From contig CP136062.1 of assembly GCA_032622095.1 (NCBI GenBank), positions 33,356,918 through 33,420,917 of the forward strand: 64,000 nucleotides of DNA. Direction: 5' to 3'. The stretch comes from Siphonodentalium dalli. Its lineage: Eukaryota > Mollusca > Scaphopoda > Gadilida > Siphonodentaliidae. The notes beneath the pieces are model-generated. The model did no database searches. It saw only the letters and a program-made list of their open reading frames with translations, and was not told where the DNA came from. Positions 1-10,989 of this stretch are shown here, piece after piece. The translations under genes were made by a program, and so were the position numbers. The number at the start of each line of letters is the position of its first letter. Position 1 is the stretch's first letter.

Positions 1-620
1 AAAAGTCGCATATGTTATTAATTAGGTAACATTTTGTTCTGAAATTACTAAACAGAGGTACCATGCAGTTCAAAAATTCGAACCGGAGCGGGGTACACAT
101 GGAACTTTCAGAAATTGCATATTTGGGTCTCTCTCAAAGAGGGAGGGTGCAGTTGGAACTTATAAGGTCGACGCCCCCCCCCCCACTCTGACGCCACATA
201 ATGAAACCCCAGCGAAAAAAGAATAAAACTGCACACAAAACGCACATGTGATCGTATCATATCCGCCTAGAATGCATAAAATGTGATAAAGCCGAGTCGT
301 ATGAAGTTCAAGAAGTGTTGATAATGTGATTACAGATTTTCGGTATAGACAAATTATGCTTCACAAGTCTCACGAGGTTGTAATAACAGGGACTTGATGT
401 TTGTAGACGACACATTTCTACGACGCGTCGAGCGTACCTTCCATCTAATCGAGTTTAGTTACTGCGTTCGCCGCGCACCTCCGACAAAATTGAGTTTTAT
501 CACCGAACTCTCTCCTATAATTTCAATTTCTGATGCGTATAGTACACTTTAACCGGTGAGATGCGGTAAACAGTAAGTGGGATGGTGTCCTAGCTATATA
601 TGGCACAGTTGAGCCGATGA
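1..620. other. Non-coding stretch, no gene seen
   Basis: No recognisable gene or repeat boundary. An uninterrupted run of 11 C occurs at 174-184. Base composition matches the rest of the A+T-rich background. Confidence 0.5.
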
Positions 621-623
621 AAA

Positions 624-795
624 TTGTATAACGGGAGCACCATAAGGAACCTCTCATATTTAAGAGAATACACCGGCTTATTCAAGGTCAAGGTAAATAA
701 ATATTGTTTGGCCAATGTGTTATCTTATATGCGAGGCCCCCATCGGGAAACTCGCATATATAAAGGAATGTATTGGGACATGGTTTTAGCAAATT
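624..795. repeat. Decayed copy of the palindrome module found in the TTAA MITEs
   Basis: Two degraded hairpin blocks lie about 75 bp apart. The first is around 650-680 (CTCATATTTAAGAGAATAC). The second is around 711-770, where GGCCAATGTGTTATCTTATA is answered by CATATATAAAGGAATGTATTGG. The layout and words match the two 67-bp palindromes of the intact elements at 1122-1512 and 18212-18602, but with many substitutions and without recognisable ends. The short frame here (624-824) follows from the repeat and is not a gene. Confidence 0.6.
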
Positions 796-834
796 TTCAG
801 GAACCTCCAGTCATCAAGGTTTAATTAGCGGCGT

Positions 835-1075
835 AAAGGGACGCGGGGACACGGGATTTTGGTGTGTGGGGGGTGTCAACCCCAACTTTAGTAAAACTTT
901 CAGCAGTTGGAAAAGTTTCCCACCAATATTAGGTTGAAATTGTTCTCATTGTTTTATTTTCCAACAAGAAATTAATTGGGATTTTGCTGTTTTCTGGTCA
1001 ATTTTGGGACTAAAATGGCCACTAGTGGGAAATGTTCCAACCATATGTAGGGATGTAAGGACGGCAACTTCCAAC
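835..1075. repeat. Possible dispersed repeat, related stretch at 57740-57960
   Basis: The words around CTCATTGTTTTATTTT, followed by CAACAAG/CAACCAG and TTGG-rich text, recur near 57826-57860 with similar surroundings (preceding AGGTTG; G-rich CCCC-AACTTT upstream). Similarity is patchy and boundaries are not visible, so family status is uncertain. Confidence 0.3.
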
Positions 1076-1148
1076 ATTTGGGAAGCTTGACTATACCAGT
1101 TGAACAATACATCCAATTTAACCCTTTACCCAACAGAACGGCCCTTTG

Positions 1149-1215
1149 CCAATGCATTCTCTTATATATGCGAGTCGACCATAGATCGCCTCGCATATAT
1201 AAGAGAATGCATTGG
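1149..1215. repeat. 67-bp palindrome (hairpin 1) of MITE copy 1
   Basis: Arms of 26 bp match perfectly around a 15-nt centre. The centre itself nearly pairs; one base of the inner CGACC/GGTCG stem is changed here. Single-stranded DNA or RNA could form a very stable hairpin. Confidence 0.9.
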
Positions 1216-1295
1216 CTTAACACATTAAAAATTATAAAATTGTTAAAGAATGTAAGAAAAAATGGTAAAAAGTGTTAAAAAAAGATTTTTTTAGG

Positions 1296-1362
1296 CCAAT
1301 GCATTCTCTTATATATGCGAGGCGACCTATGGTCGACTCGCATATATAAGAGAATGCATTGG
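1296..1362. repeat. 67-bp palindrome (hairpin 2) of MITE copy 1
   Basis: Same arms as hairpin 1 in reverse orientation. The centre reads G-CGACC-TAT-GGTCG-A, so the stem continues past one G/A mismatch to a 3-nt loop. Confidence 0.9.
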
Positions 1363-1607
1363 CACAGGGCATAACTGTAACTATCACAATGTGGCCAAGG
1401 AGCCGGTTCCAATGATATCCATATTTGTATGGTTCTATTGAGACAGACCGAAGATATTTTAGGCTGTTGAAGCTTTATTTGGCCGGTTTTGGCCGGTTTG
1501 TTGGGTAAAGGGTTAAGGGACTGCAAATGAAATTTCGTAAAATTTGTAGTTTGGTCTGGCTCAAGTGTATGGGGCGGGGTGGTGGTGCAATTTTAACCAA
1601 TTATTTA

Positions 1608-2384
1608 TTAAAGACATATTATGGACTTGTTCGGGTGCGTTAAACCGTTAAGTTAGTACTCAGGCACTATCCCAATTGGAGGAATGTATAGTATTCTACT
1701 AACATCGCTGAAAATCTCAAACAAATCGACCGTACCACTCCACAGGGAACATCATCTGAACTACGCGCAATTGTAAATATTTACTTCTCGATTCGGGACG
1801 CAACAATCGGCGATAAAGTAACGAACACAATTTCGCCATAGAGTGTCACTGAATTGAATTAATATATAATAATGACGCTGTGTGTTGTCAATGTGGATTA
1901 ATATTTGTAAAAATAACTACTTTAAGCAAGATTATCCTCCATTTCTATTTGATAAAAATTACCGGAGAGTTTCTCGTCACTTTAATTACTCATTGCTGAG
2001 TAGTTCGCTTAAAGTGATGTGAAACACTCCGGTAGGGTGATCAAATAGAAATGGAGAACAATCGTGCTCAAAGTAGTTATTTTTACAAATATTAATCCAA
2101 ATTGACAAAACATGCCGTCATTCTTATAAATTAATTAAATCCAATGACTCTCGATGGCGAAATCATTTGTGTTTGTTTATCGCCGATAGTTGCGTCCCGA
2201 ATCCAGATGTAAATATTTACAATTTACCGTACTTCAGACGATGTTCTCTATGGAATGGTTTGGTCAATTTCTTAGAAGTTTCTTTGCGATGTTAGTAGAA
2301 TGCTATATTTCCCAGGTTGACATAACGCCTTAGTACTAACTTATCAGTTTCACGCACCCGAACAAGTCCATAATATGTCTTTAA
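1608..2384. mobile_element. 769-bp foldback element with TTAA flanks
   Basis: Nearly the whole element (1612-2380) is one inverted repeat centred near 2000, with arms of about 380 bp. Ends are AGACATATTATGG and CCATAATATGTCT, each bordered by TTAA (1608-1611, 2381-2384). The arms have drifted but stay alignable throughout: the GTTCGGGTGCG, GGGACGCAACAATCGG and CATTTCTATTTGAT blocks each have complements in the right arm. No coding capacity is visible. The TTAA target suggests mobilisation by a piggyBac- or Kolobok-type enzyme. A solo right arm lies at 7759-8132. Confidence 0.85.
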
Positions 2385-2826
2385 CAATTAAGAATGCCTT
2401 TTCTGATACATCAGTTGCAGAATGGAATATACATGAGGTTAACAGTTAGCAGCTGCAAGCCATATCTGGCACGTTAGAAGCTAACTCCAATCCTTCATTC
2501 CTTCAGGCGAAGTCAGCCTAAAAGGGAAATAAATGTACATGTTGATGTATGCAATATTCTTTACCCATAATAAAACCATATATCCATGTCTTTAAGTATA
2601 TTTACTATACTTAGTTCAACAAACGTTTATTGAACTTATCATCTGCACATTTCCCACACATGCATATAATTAATTCTAAACTTGCATTGTCTGTCGTCTC
2701 CGCTGTATAATGTTATAAATATTCATTTCGTATAGCAAAAGTTAAAATGGACACACCCATACGGACACCATATAGCCACGTCCATGTGGGGTTACGTAGA
2801 GTATTGGGGGAACAGGTTCGTCAACT

Positions 2827-2979
2827 TAGAATTTTCCATTACACAGCGGAGGCGATTGTGAAATGGATGGCTAACCACCAAGCCACGTCCCTGGCGACTT
2901 ACTTATTTGGTTGTGGGGAAATGGGTGTCCAAATTAGGATTTACCATTACCCAGAGGAAGCGATTGTAAAATGGGATGG
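2827..2979 (+). repeat. Two-copy direct repeat, ~107-bp period
   Basis: TAGAATTTTCCATTAC with downstream GCGATTGTGAAATGG (2827-2871) recurs as TAGGATTTACCATTAC with GCGATTGTAAAATGG (2934-2979). The copies are diverged. Confidence 0.6.
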
Positions 2980-3044
2980 TTACTTCGATGTGTGGGGGAG
3001 CGGCATCCGATAACTTAAATAGAGCAATTTATAGTTTGTGATAG

Positions 3045-3165
3045 GTCAAAATTTGCATTATAATGTATATGTATTGGGAAAATCATACGAACTACAATGT
3101 CTCAAGATAAGTCAAAATTAGCATTATAATGTATTGGGAAAATCATACGAACTACAATGTCATTC
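3045..3165 (+). repeat. Two-copy direct repeat, ~65 bp
   Basis: The block GTCAAAATT-GCATTATAATGTAT-TGGGAAAATCATACGAAC, ending in ACTACAATGTC, occurs twice in a row. The first copy has a 6-bp ATGTAT expansion. Confidence 0.75.
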
Positions 3166-3295
3166 AATATAATCAAGATCAGGTGTTGGCATTGACATGT
3201 AGCCCGTTGAGAAGATAAGTTATGTCTGGATCACAGACACATTCATTTTGCTACCGGATATCCATTTAGTGTTACCCGGCTTAAGTTAGTATACT

Positions 3296-5228
3296 GGGCC
3301 CTGTTTCATGAAGGCAACTTATGACATAGTTGGGACTTAAGATGGTCATAAGTTCAAACTTCAGTCATAAGTGCGTTTCACGAACAAAGTCTTAACCTAA
3401 GATGGTCTTAACTTTGGTCTTAACTTTAAGACTGGTGTGAGGTGTCATAAGATAATCTTAAAGTTAAGACCTACGTTGTGATCCGCAGTTGGTCCGAAAT
3501 GTGGATGGGATCTAGTTCATGTACATATTATTATAAACACATTTAACTGAATAACACCTTGCTAACACGGAGTGGTGTTTCAGAAATGGTAGTAATTAAT
3601 AACCAACTGGTAAGCTATATCAGTGACGTGGCCAGTGGTTGCAAGATTGGCGGGGTGTCCGCTACTAGCTGTAAACCCCCAAGACCGGACTATATATACA
3701 TTTCTAATTGCTGTAACAAAAAGAATATATTTACTTAGAGTTGAACATCATTTGCGATTCAAATCACCCAATCGCACTGTAGACAATAATCATGTTGAGA
3801 CAATTAGTCCGAACATTTTCACATCGAGGATAATAGTGAATGATTTATACTCATTTTTTTTATAAATGCTTATGTCAGCTATTATTATTATTATTATTTA
3901 CTTGCCTTTCTATATTATTATGTTATAATTTGATTGTAAAATGTGTTGTACATGTACCCCGTATATACATCGGCAAGATAATAATACATAATATATGTTA
4001 TTTTATTATTATTATGTATATTATCATAATCTATTAACTATGAAATAAAAAGATATATAGCATGTATATAGTATACGGACCGCGCGGGCACACCGGATCC
4101 GCGAAAGAACATATAATATCACTGTGAACCGGCCCACAGACCCCTGGGGGGAATTACTAAAATACCAATATAGACTATACCAGTGGTATAGTCCATATTG
4201 GTATTTTAGTAATTTTCCACAGGGGCCTGTGAACCGGCCGTCTGTTCACGTGTTGTTAATTATAAACGCTCTTTATTAGAAGTCGTTGATATGGTTTTTA
4301 TTAAAACATACATGCAGAATGTCGTTCAACGTAACGTACTTTCGAAGTTCATACGCAGTTTGTTAATTATAACAGACGTTTAGCACATTTGTCAACAGAA
4401 CCAGAGCAAATGGCATTAACATCATTTATATATGGCTTCTACAAGTATGTCTCAGATTGGGAATAAGTCTATTTGGAGCACGATATGAAGTCCTATTCAC
4501 ATTATAGCAATATAAATAAAGAGCGTTTTGTGTTAGTATTCCATGAATGTTGGCAATCAATAAAGAGCGTTTAGCTCAGTGCTTCCATTGTGTTGTGTTG
4601 TATATGTATGCCGTCGTGGCGACATATTAGGTTTCCTGGTATTATAGATGCTTCAAAGACGTATAATGCATTAGAACCTAATATCAGCATTGAAAGGAGC
4701 GAACATTTGTCTCGCGTCGCCGTTGTGGCGTGTTATATGGGTGAAGGTTCACATTCTGAGTTACGATGTATAAGTCCCTTTAATAACTGAAATAATATAT
4801 TGAGCTCGTTACGTTTGTATAAAATAGGCATTGGAATCATGCAGCTATGTGTGGATGGTGTCTGACGCGAACACACAGTTAACAAGCGCGCTCGTGCAGT
4901 TAAGTATGCACCAGTCATTATACTGATTATCGCCCTTGCATTAAAATATCATAATTATTCTTAGACACGCCCTAGTATCTGTCACCAGACACTGTACCTA
5001 GGCATATAACATACACAGAACCAACATTTTCTGTGCATAGCTGTAATAAATTGTCGAGAGCCAGTCTAAAAGCGCGCGAACTTAAATTACTACTTAAGTA
5101 GGACTTAATCTTGTTTTGTGAAACGGGTTCTTGAAACGGAAAAGTTACATCATAAGATCCACCTTAGATCTTAGATTAAGTCCATCTTAAGATAATCTTA
5201 TGACATTGCTTCATGAAACAGGCCCCTG
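3296..5228. mobile_element. ~1.9-kb inverted-repeat DNA element (GGGCCTGTTTCATGAA ends)
   Basis: The left end reads GGGCCCTGTTTCATGAA followed by TTATGACAT and repeated CTTAAGATGGTC/GTCTTAA words. The right end is the complement: CTTAAGATAATCTTATGACAT, then TTCATGAAACAGGCCCC. The subterminal 150-200 bp on each side is rich in CTTAAG/TAAGAT motifs. The interior is A+T-rich, contains a nested 97-bp palindrome at 4135-4231, and has no recognisable transposase. Flanks are similar (GTATACT/TGGTATAT) but no exact target duplication is evident. It could also be two related short elements flanking unrelated DNA. Confidence 0.6.
4127..4239. mobile_element. 97-bp palindromic MITE with 8-bp target duplication
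   Basis: The element at 4135-4231 is almost entirely palindromic: CACAGACCCCTG... is matched by ...CAGGGGCCTGTG, and the AATTACTAAAATACCAATAT arms are perfect over most of their length. The 8-bp AACCGGCC lies immediately before (4127-4134) and after (4232-4239). An 8-bp duplication fits hAT-type insertion, though the ends are not diagnostic. It sits inside the 3296-5228 element and is therefore younger than it. Confidence 0.85.
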
Positions 5229-5478
5229 GTATATAGGCTTAGAGCAAATCTAATAATATGAACCTGTTGTTTTGATACACTGTCTCGCTTAGCTCCGCTC
5301 AAATAGACAATTACTATATTAGCCTACGTATTGCTATATCGGTGAGTTGCATTGAGTCACCATTGATGAAACAGAAGCGTCTGAATTGGATATATAAATA
5401 TCCCATTATACAATATCGGGTCTCTTCCGGTGTTAGTCGGTTATTGTGTGACGTCATGTGCATATGATCTAACACGAG

Positions 5479-5825
5479 TTAAAGGGGTACTGTTCACATT
5501 TATGGGACCATCTCCTTTTATACTCAACATATTATATGAAACAAATGAGTGAATTTGGGCCATGGATTTGTGCAAATTACACTCCTGTTCTGTATGAACG
5601 ATGCATACAACACGATAAATATAACGAAAGTGAATAAATGGCTGGAGTCATAAGTTCATTTTCATTATAATTACCACGTTTTACATGACTCATTGAGCAT
5701 ATGAGTTTACATGTATGTTTGCACTAATCCATGGCCCAAATTCATTCATTTATAGCATATATTCTGTTGAGTATAAAATGAGATGGTCCCTTAAATGACC
5801 GGATTTAATGTACCTACCCTTTTAA
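5479..5825. mobile_element. Foldback MITE, GGGACCATCTC family, copy 1
   Basis: Ends are AGGGGTA and TACCCTT inside TTAA (5479-5482, 5822-5825). The best-conserved inverted words are GGGACCATCTCcTTTTATACTCAACA (left) and its complement (right). Between them is further imperfect inverted homology (AATGAGTGAATTTGGGCCATGG). No coding capacity. Partial relatives occur at 18085-18200, 31377-31575 and 33895-33990. Confidence 0.75.
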
Positions 5826-6723
5826 GTGTGGAGTGTATTTATATGCCGACAGATTGGCGTTTGTTTTAACACCCATGAATCTACATATGTTTTCTTTTAA
5901 CGACAACATGACGGTAATATCCTGTTTCATAACATATATTATCGTGCCGCTATATATTAGGTCAAAATTTCGTCGTTCCTTATTTAGATCCACGTTGTTT
6001 CCCTTTTAGAATAGAAATAACCTCATCTACATATCGACACCTAATCTATGGAGGTCGTACACATTAAATATCTCAAATCCTGTATACCATGCATGTATAT
6101 AGGTTTATAGATGTACGGTAATCCTGTAGACCATGCAAATAGGGTTATATATGCACGGCAATCTTTCATGTCTTGTTAACATGTGTGTTCCATTCTATTG
6201 TTTTGGAAGAGGGGCTTCGCGAATATCAAAAACGTGTGCCTCAATCCCTTTGTATATTATGCAAATACAATAAAGTTCATGTCAAGGTCATCTAATGACT
6301 ACCATATAAATGCGATATGCGCCGTACATCCTGGACCAAATATGGAGTAATATCAAACGAACAGTTATACATAACGGACCCCGATCCAAAATTAACCCAT
6401 TCTATACTAAAGCGTCATCGATGAGTAGTTATCCCATAAAAAATGTTCAGATAATAAGTTCAACAAACGACCATAGTTTGTTGAACTTATTATCTAAACA
6501 GTTCCCTCAATACATAGGACTCCTTATGTACTTGTATTTATCTGTGGTCTGCTTTCATCACATTAACATCCGTCCAAATGAATAATATACCATTCCGATA
6601 TATATTTTGTAACTGCCTGGAAGAATCAATTTAGTATAGAACGGTCTAAGCCAACATGCAGTTATTTCAAATAGCCAACTTCCGAATCCATGAGTTGACT
6701 TTGGCCAGAGTTTTTGGATATAG
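5826..6723. other. Non-coding stretch with a perfect 20-bp hairpin
   Basis: No gene recognised. Between 6400 and 6450 there is a reverse-oriented piece of the ~68-bp satellite (ATGAGTAGTTATCCC, CATTCTATACTAAAG), which leads into the hairpin at 6449-6495. Confidence 0.5.
6449..6495. repeat. Perfect 20-bp inverted repeat next to a satellite-like monomer
   Basis: AGATAATAAGTTCAACAAAC is answered by its exact complement across a 7-nt spacer. The arm contains the ATCTGAACTTATTA-like words that also appear in the 68-bp satellite, so this may be a fragment of an ancestral element from which that satellite grew. Confidence 0.8.
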
Positions 6724-6890
6724 TCTGATACAAGCCTTGAAATAGTGTGCCTGTCATTTGCAGATTGAGGTTCCCAGAGGGTGAATTTAGTGATGCTAGC
6801 ACGCTGTGCGGGATAGCATCACTAAATTCACCCTCTGTGGACCTTATTCTGTAAATGACAGGCACACTATTTCAAGTCTTGTTCTGATAT
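6724..6890. mobile_element. 167-bp palindromic MITE, relative at 15568-15673
   Basis: Arms run from TCTGATACAAG inward and match from TCTTGTTCTGATAT backward. The 21 inverted bases around CTTGAAATAGTGTGCCTGTCA and the AGAGGGTGAATTTAGTGATGC blocks pair almost perfectly. The centre is GATAGCATCAC opposite GTGATGCTAGC. The frame at 6662-6865 is an accident of this palindrome. Confidence 0.8.
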
Positions 6891-6967
6891 AATAGGGAAA
6901 TAATGCCAGGGGAGGGGTGCCGGAAATCCATGATATGGCCGAGAGTACTGAGGCACCATCGTTATGG

Positions 6968-7090
6968 TATCCACCAATAAACACCATGGCAGCCTCACAT
7001 CAATTATACCTCCAATAAACACCATGGCAGCCTCACATCAATTCTACCTCCAACAAACACCATAGCAGCCTCGCATCATTTCTACCTCCA
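6968..7090 (+). repeat. Short tandem repeat, ~39-bp unit, 3 copies
   Basis: The unit ACCTCCAATAAACACCATGG plus CAGCCTCACATCAATT is repeated three times with a few substitutions (AACAAACACCATAG in the last). Confidence 0.85.
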
Positions 7091-7139
7091 ATGTTTGAAT
7101 TTAATCGGCGGATATTACATTCATTAGAACGGACGGCAG

Positions 7140-7557
7140 TGAATGGAGAGCAGATTTATTCGTGCTTGTCACGCACCAGTTGGTCCGATTTATGAGTCCC
7201 GGGCGATCCCCGGCTCTTTTTGTTTATATGATATTTTACCAGCTTTTGAGTGGTTAATAACATCGGCGGTGGACGCATCAACGAGTCAATATATGGAATT
7301 CACACTCAGGTGTATTGCACTACCACGCATCACCAAAATATACTGTCCGAAAACACACGAAGACACCCGTAATCACCCGGGCTCTCTTATCCAATATCGG
7401 CATTTGTGAGGTTGATAACACCCGCCGAAGACGAGCGAGCGAGTAAAATCCTCTAGGTTGCCCTCAGGTGGTATGTGGCTATCTTAAAACGTCGATATAT
7501 AGTGTCCACGGGCCCGTGGGGGCGCCCGGGCGGTCCCGGGCGGTAATTAGTCACACC
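7140..7557. mobile_element. Decayed end of a Mutator-like element
   Basis: The right boundary reads GCCCGGGCGGT...TAATTAGTCACACC, matching the right terminus of the complete element ending at 26774. Inward it shares the order TATCGGCATTT / GTTGATAACACCCGCCG / GACGAGCGAGCGAGT with the 341-bp repeat units of that element, in decayed form, including the paired CGGCGGTGGACGCATCAACGAG block. No left partner is visible, so this is a solo or truncated end. Confidence 0.65.
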
Positions 7558-7758
7558 GGTTTCTGAGTCTGAGTGCTCTTGGAATACACACAAGCCATAT
7601 ACAGGTATATGCACACATCTGGGAGTAATACGATAATGCCGCTACATGGCAAATTGCCACGCAATGTAAGATTTTTCCGCAGCTAGCCATATTAAGAGGT
7701 GCATGGAGGTTAATGCTATGAGGCAATCTTCTGATCAAATTTTGATTTGACATCCTGT

Positions 7759-8136
7759 GCTTAAAGTGGTGTGAAACACTCCGGTAGGGTGATTAAATAG
7801 AAATGGAGAATAATCTTGCTCAAAGTAGTAATTTTTACAAATATTATATTCAAATTGACAACACGCACTGTCATGCTTATATATTAATTAAATGCAGTGA
7901 CCTTCGATGGCGAAATCGTTTTCGTTAGTTTATCGCCGATTGTTGCGTCCCGAATCGCGAAGTAAGTATTTACAATTGAGCGTAGTTCAGATGATGTTTT
8001 CTATGCAGTTGTACGGTCGATTTGCTTGAGATTTTCGGGGATGTTAATAGAATGCTACATTCCTCCAATACGCATAACGCCTTAGTACTGATTTATCAGT
8101 TTCTCACATCGGAACAAGTCCATGATATGTCTTTAA
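7759..8136. mobile_element. Solo right arm of the 1612-2380 foldback family
   Basis: From GCTTAAAGTGGTGTGAAACA to CATGATATGTCT + TTAA (8133-8136) this follows the right arm of the 769-bp foldback base for base, with scattered changes. The left arm is missing. The break lies at the palindrome centre, a place where foldback DNA is prone to be cut or skipped. Confidence 0.85.
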
Positions 8137-8460
8137 TCGATCAGTTAATATCCTTGTTTTCATACTTGGGTATACCTTGTTTTTGTCTTTGAATACGATG
8201 CATAGCTATTGTCATTAAGCATGAAAGGCACTGTTATAGTCTTGGATAAGTTATCAACTTCAGAATACAAATCACAAGCATCGTATACGTATGTATCATT
8301 AGACTCTAAAATCATCGTCTGAAAATATCCAGTTGGTACTTAGACCCATTTTATGCTACGTGGATCCATCGGTTTATTATTCGTTTTGAGGGATGTTACG
8401 GTGATAAAAGCAGACGAAAGATATATACAAGTGCAGAATGAGCCCTATTTATTGAGTGAA
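8137..8460. other. Short unassigned stretch
   Basis: No gene and no repeat recognised between the solo foldback arm and the satellite. Confidence 0.4.
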
Positions 8461-9518
8461 ATGTTTAGATAATAAGTTCACGAAGAGGAACTTATTATCT
8501 GAAGATTTCATATGGGATAACTACCGTGATCAATTATGCTTTAGCCACTTTAGTAGAGAAAGGATTAAACTTATTATGTGAACATTTCCTATGGAATAAC
8601 TACTCATCGATGACGATTTAGTATAGAAAGGGTTAAATTTAATATCTGAACATTTCCTATGGGATAACTACTCACCAATGATGCTTTAGTATAGAAAGGG
8701 TTAAACTTAATATCTGAACATTTTCTACGGGATAACTACTCATCAATGATGCTTTGGTATAGAATGGGTTAAACCGTTAAACTTAAATAATATCTGAACA
8801 TTTCGTATGGGATAACTACTGATCACTCGTGCTTTACTATATAAAGGATTAAACTTAATATCTGGACAGTTCCTTAGGGATAACTACTCACCAATGATGC
8901 TTTAGTATATACAGGGTTAAACTTATTATCTGAATATTTCCTAAGGGATAACTACTCATCACTGATGCTTTAGTACAGAAAAGGTTAAACATAATATCTG
9001 AACATTTATATGGGATAGCTACTCATAAATGATGATTTAGTATATAAAGGGTTAAACTTAATATCTGAACGTTTCGTAAGGGATAACTACTCATCACTGA
9101 TGCTTTAGTATAGAAAGGGTTATACTTAATATTTGAACATTTCCTATAGGATAACTACTCATTAATGATGCTTTAGTATAGAAAGTGTTAAACTTATTAT
9201 CTGAATATTTCCCGTGGGATAACTACTCATCACTGATGCTTTAGTATATAAAAGGTTAAACTTAATATCTGAACATTTCCTATGGGATAACTACTCATAT
9301 ATGATGCTTTAGTTTACAAAGGGTTAAACTTAATATCTGAACGTGTCTTATGGGATAAGTACTCATCAATGATGCTTTATTATAGAAAGGGTTAAACTTA
9401 ATATCTGAACATTTCCTATGGGATAACTACTCATACATGATGCTTTAGTATATAAAGGGTTTAACTTATTATCTGAACGTATCTTACGGGATAACTACTC
9501 ATCAATGATGCTTTCTTA
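8460..9518 (+). repeat. ~68-bp satellite, left part (~15 units)
   Basis: Units of 67-69 bp (one of 80) read GGGATAACTACTCATCAATG, then ATGCTTTAGTATAGAAAGGG, then TTAAACTTAATATCTGAACA and a short variable TTTCCTAT. The first unit carries a small hairpin (AGATAATAAGTTC/GAACTTATTATCT, 8467-8500). The array is broken at 9516-9518 by a CACTA-type element and resumes at 16201. Single diverged monomers or fragments occur near 6400 and 20703-20745. Confidence 0.92.
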
Positions 9519-9526
9519 CACTACTG

Positions 9527-10090
9527 TACATGCATTCCATTAAAATGCCATGAAAATCCCATTAAAATACCATTAAATTGGCCAAAACCATTAGTTTATA
9601 CCATTAATTCTTGTAACAACAATTTTAATGGGGCTCCACTGAACCCATTAAAACACCATTAATTTTAAAGATTTAATGGCCAGTTCACCATTATAAACAT
9701 TGAATTGGCCATTAAACACACATTCTAATTTTCTAATGCCCATTAAACCCCATTAAAATTTGTATTGACTGAATTTAATGGCAATGATTTGGTATACTTT
9801 TAATGCCAAGTACAATTGTCACGAAATTAATGCCCATGATCTTGATGGCCTCATAGGTAATGGCCATCAACTAACCACATTTAATGCCCATTACATTATT
9901 ATTGCAAATTAATGCCCATCACTCACAACTGTTGTAATATTAATGGCCATGATTTCAATGGCTGCACAGGTAGTGGCCATCAAATGACCACATTTAATGC
10001 CCATTAAATTATTATTGCGAACTAATGCCCATCACTCGGAAATTATTTCAATGGCTGCATAGGTGATGGCCATGAATTGACCATATCCAA
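9527..10090. repeat. Left subterminal motif region of the CACTA element
   Basis: More than twenty copies of CCATTAAA/TTTAATGG-like words (CCCATTAAAAT, TTTAATGGCC, TTTAATGCCCATTA) occur in both orientations. There is a short internal duplication of AATGGCCATCAA-TGACCACATTTAATGCCCATTA around 9870-9900 and 9975-10010. Confidence 0.85.
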
Positions 10091-10136
10091 GGTTTCAACC
10101 AAGAAAAGTACTTATATAGCAGCTACATGTAGTTAA

Positions 10137-10370
10137 CGTCACTTTAAGTGGAAGCTCATAACATGACCTACACAATCAGGCAATGTCAATCATTTATGTC
10201 TATGCTCCACTGAATCAGCCATTTGAATTTCTCGAATGGTGGTTTGTTTTCTTAATTGGTGTTTCACGTCACTTTAAGCAGAAGCTCACATCATGACGCA
10301 ACAGAGGCACAAACTCAGACAATGATGATCATTTATGTATTTCTCTGCTCCACTTTAAGAGAGACTTTTA
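10137..10370 (+). repeat. Two-copy direct repeat, ~131-bp period, inside the CACTA element
   Basis: ACGTCACTTTAAG-GAAGCTCA followed by AATGATCATTTATGT-like and GCTCCACT words occurs at 10137 and again at 10268. Confidence 0.65.
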
Positions 10371-10989
10371 TCTCAAGCAGTGGTTACTGAAGCCCTATTC
10401 TTTCTCATTATGCTAGTCCATGCCTAACCAACTATACAAGTACTACCATGCAGGGCTCTTGCATGGTGGGGAAAATATAAACAAGAAGGTAAATCAAGGA
10501 GGTAAATAAATGAAAAAGCCATGTATGCAATTGAGAAGCAAGACAAACCGGAAACATGGATGTTTTTTATTTTTATTTTGGCCTCATGTATCTTCTTCTG
10601 ATTGTGTATTTTACTGAAGTGAGCCCATTGGTAATTATTTTGGTTGTCAGTTTGACCCCACCATTCAAAATTTTGAATCCATAAGAATCGGAAGCTTCAC
10701 TACGATATAGAATACTCGAAGTTTCCCTGGGCCCTAGTGAGAAGAGACCTTCTATTTTTTATTTGTTTATTAACAATACAAGTAGTATTAGATTATATTA
10801 TTTTTTAATTAATATATTGCATAATCTTTTAAAGTTAGGCCATTAAAAACAAGAGATGGACTGTCGTCCGGTGCATACTCCCTTGTTACATACCGCCTAG
10901 TGTGGGTATCATATAAAATATCAGCATTTTCATATAAACAAAGATGAATAACTATAAAAAAAAAACAAAAAAAACAAGACAAATAGTTG
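10371..10989. other. Non-coding interior of the CACTA element
   Basis: A+T-rich, no gene. The part from about 10840 (AGCATTTTCATATAAACAAAG) is a decayed first unit of the tandem repeat that follows. Confidence 0.45.

Larger units (their letters stand above)
1118..1516. mobile_element. piggyBac-type double-palindrome MITE, copy 1
   Basis: A 391-bp non-autonomous element (1122-1512) begins CCCTTTACCCAACA and ends with its complement TGTTGGGTAAAGGG. It is flanked on both sides by TTAA (1118-1121, 1513-1516). TTAA targets together with CCCT-type ends are characteristic of piggyBac-group transposons. The inside holds two 67-bp palindromes, 1149-1215 and 1296-1362. Each has perfect 26-bp arms (CCAATGCATTCTC...) and an inner CGACC/GGTCG stem. 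The second palindrome is the reverse complement of the first, separated by an A+T-rich ~80-bp spacer. There is no transposase, so mobility would need an enzyme from elsewhere. Three other full copies lie in this window. Confidence 0.88.
2385..3295. other. Non-coding stretch with two short direct duplications
   Basis: No gene recognised. Two local duplications are listed separately. The frame at 2747-3013 spans the first duplication and has no recognisable domain. Confidence 0.5.

Noticed and set aside
3296-5228. Exact target-site duplication for the 1.9-kb element
   Set aside because: The flanking words GTATACT and TGGTATAT are only similar; without another copy I cannot fix the ends.
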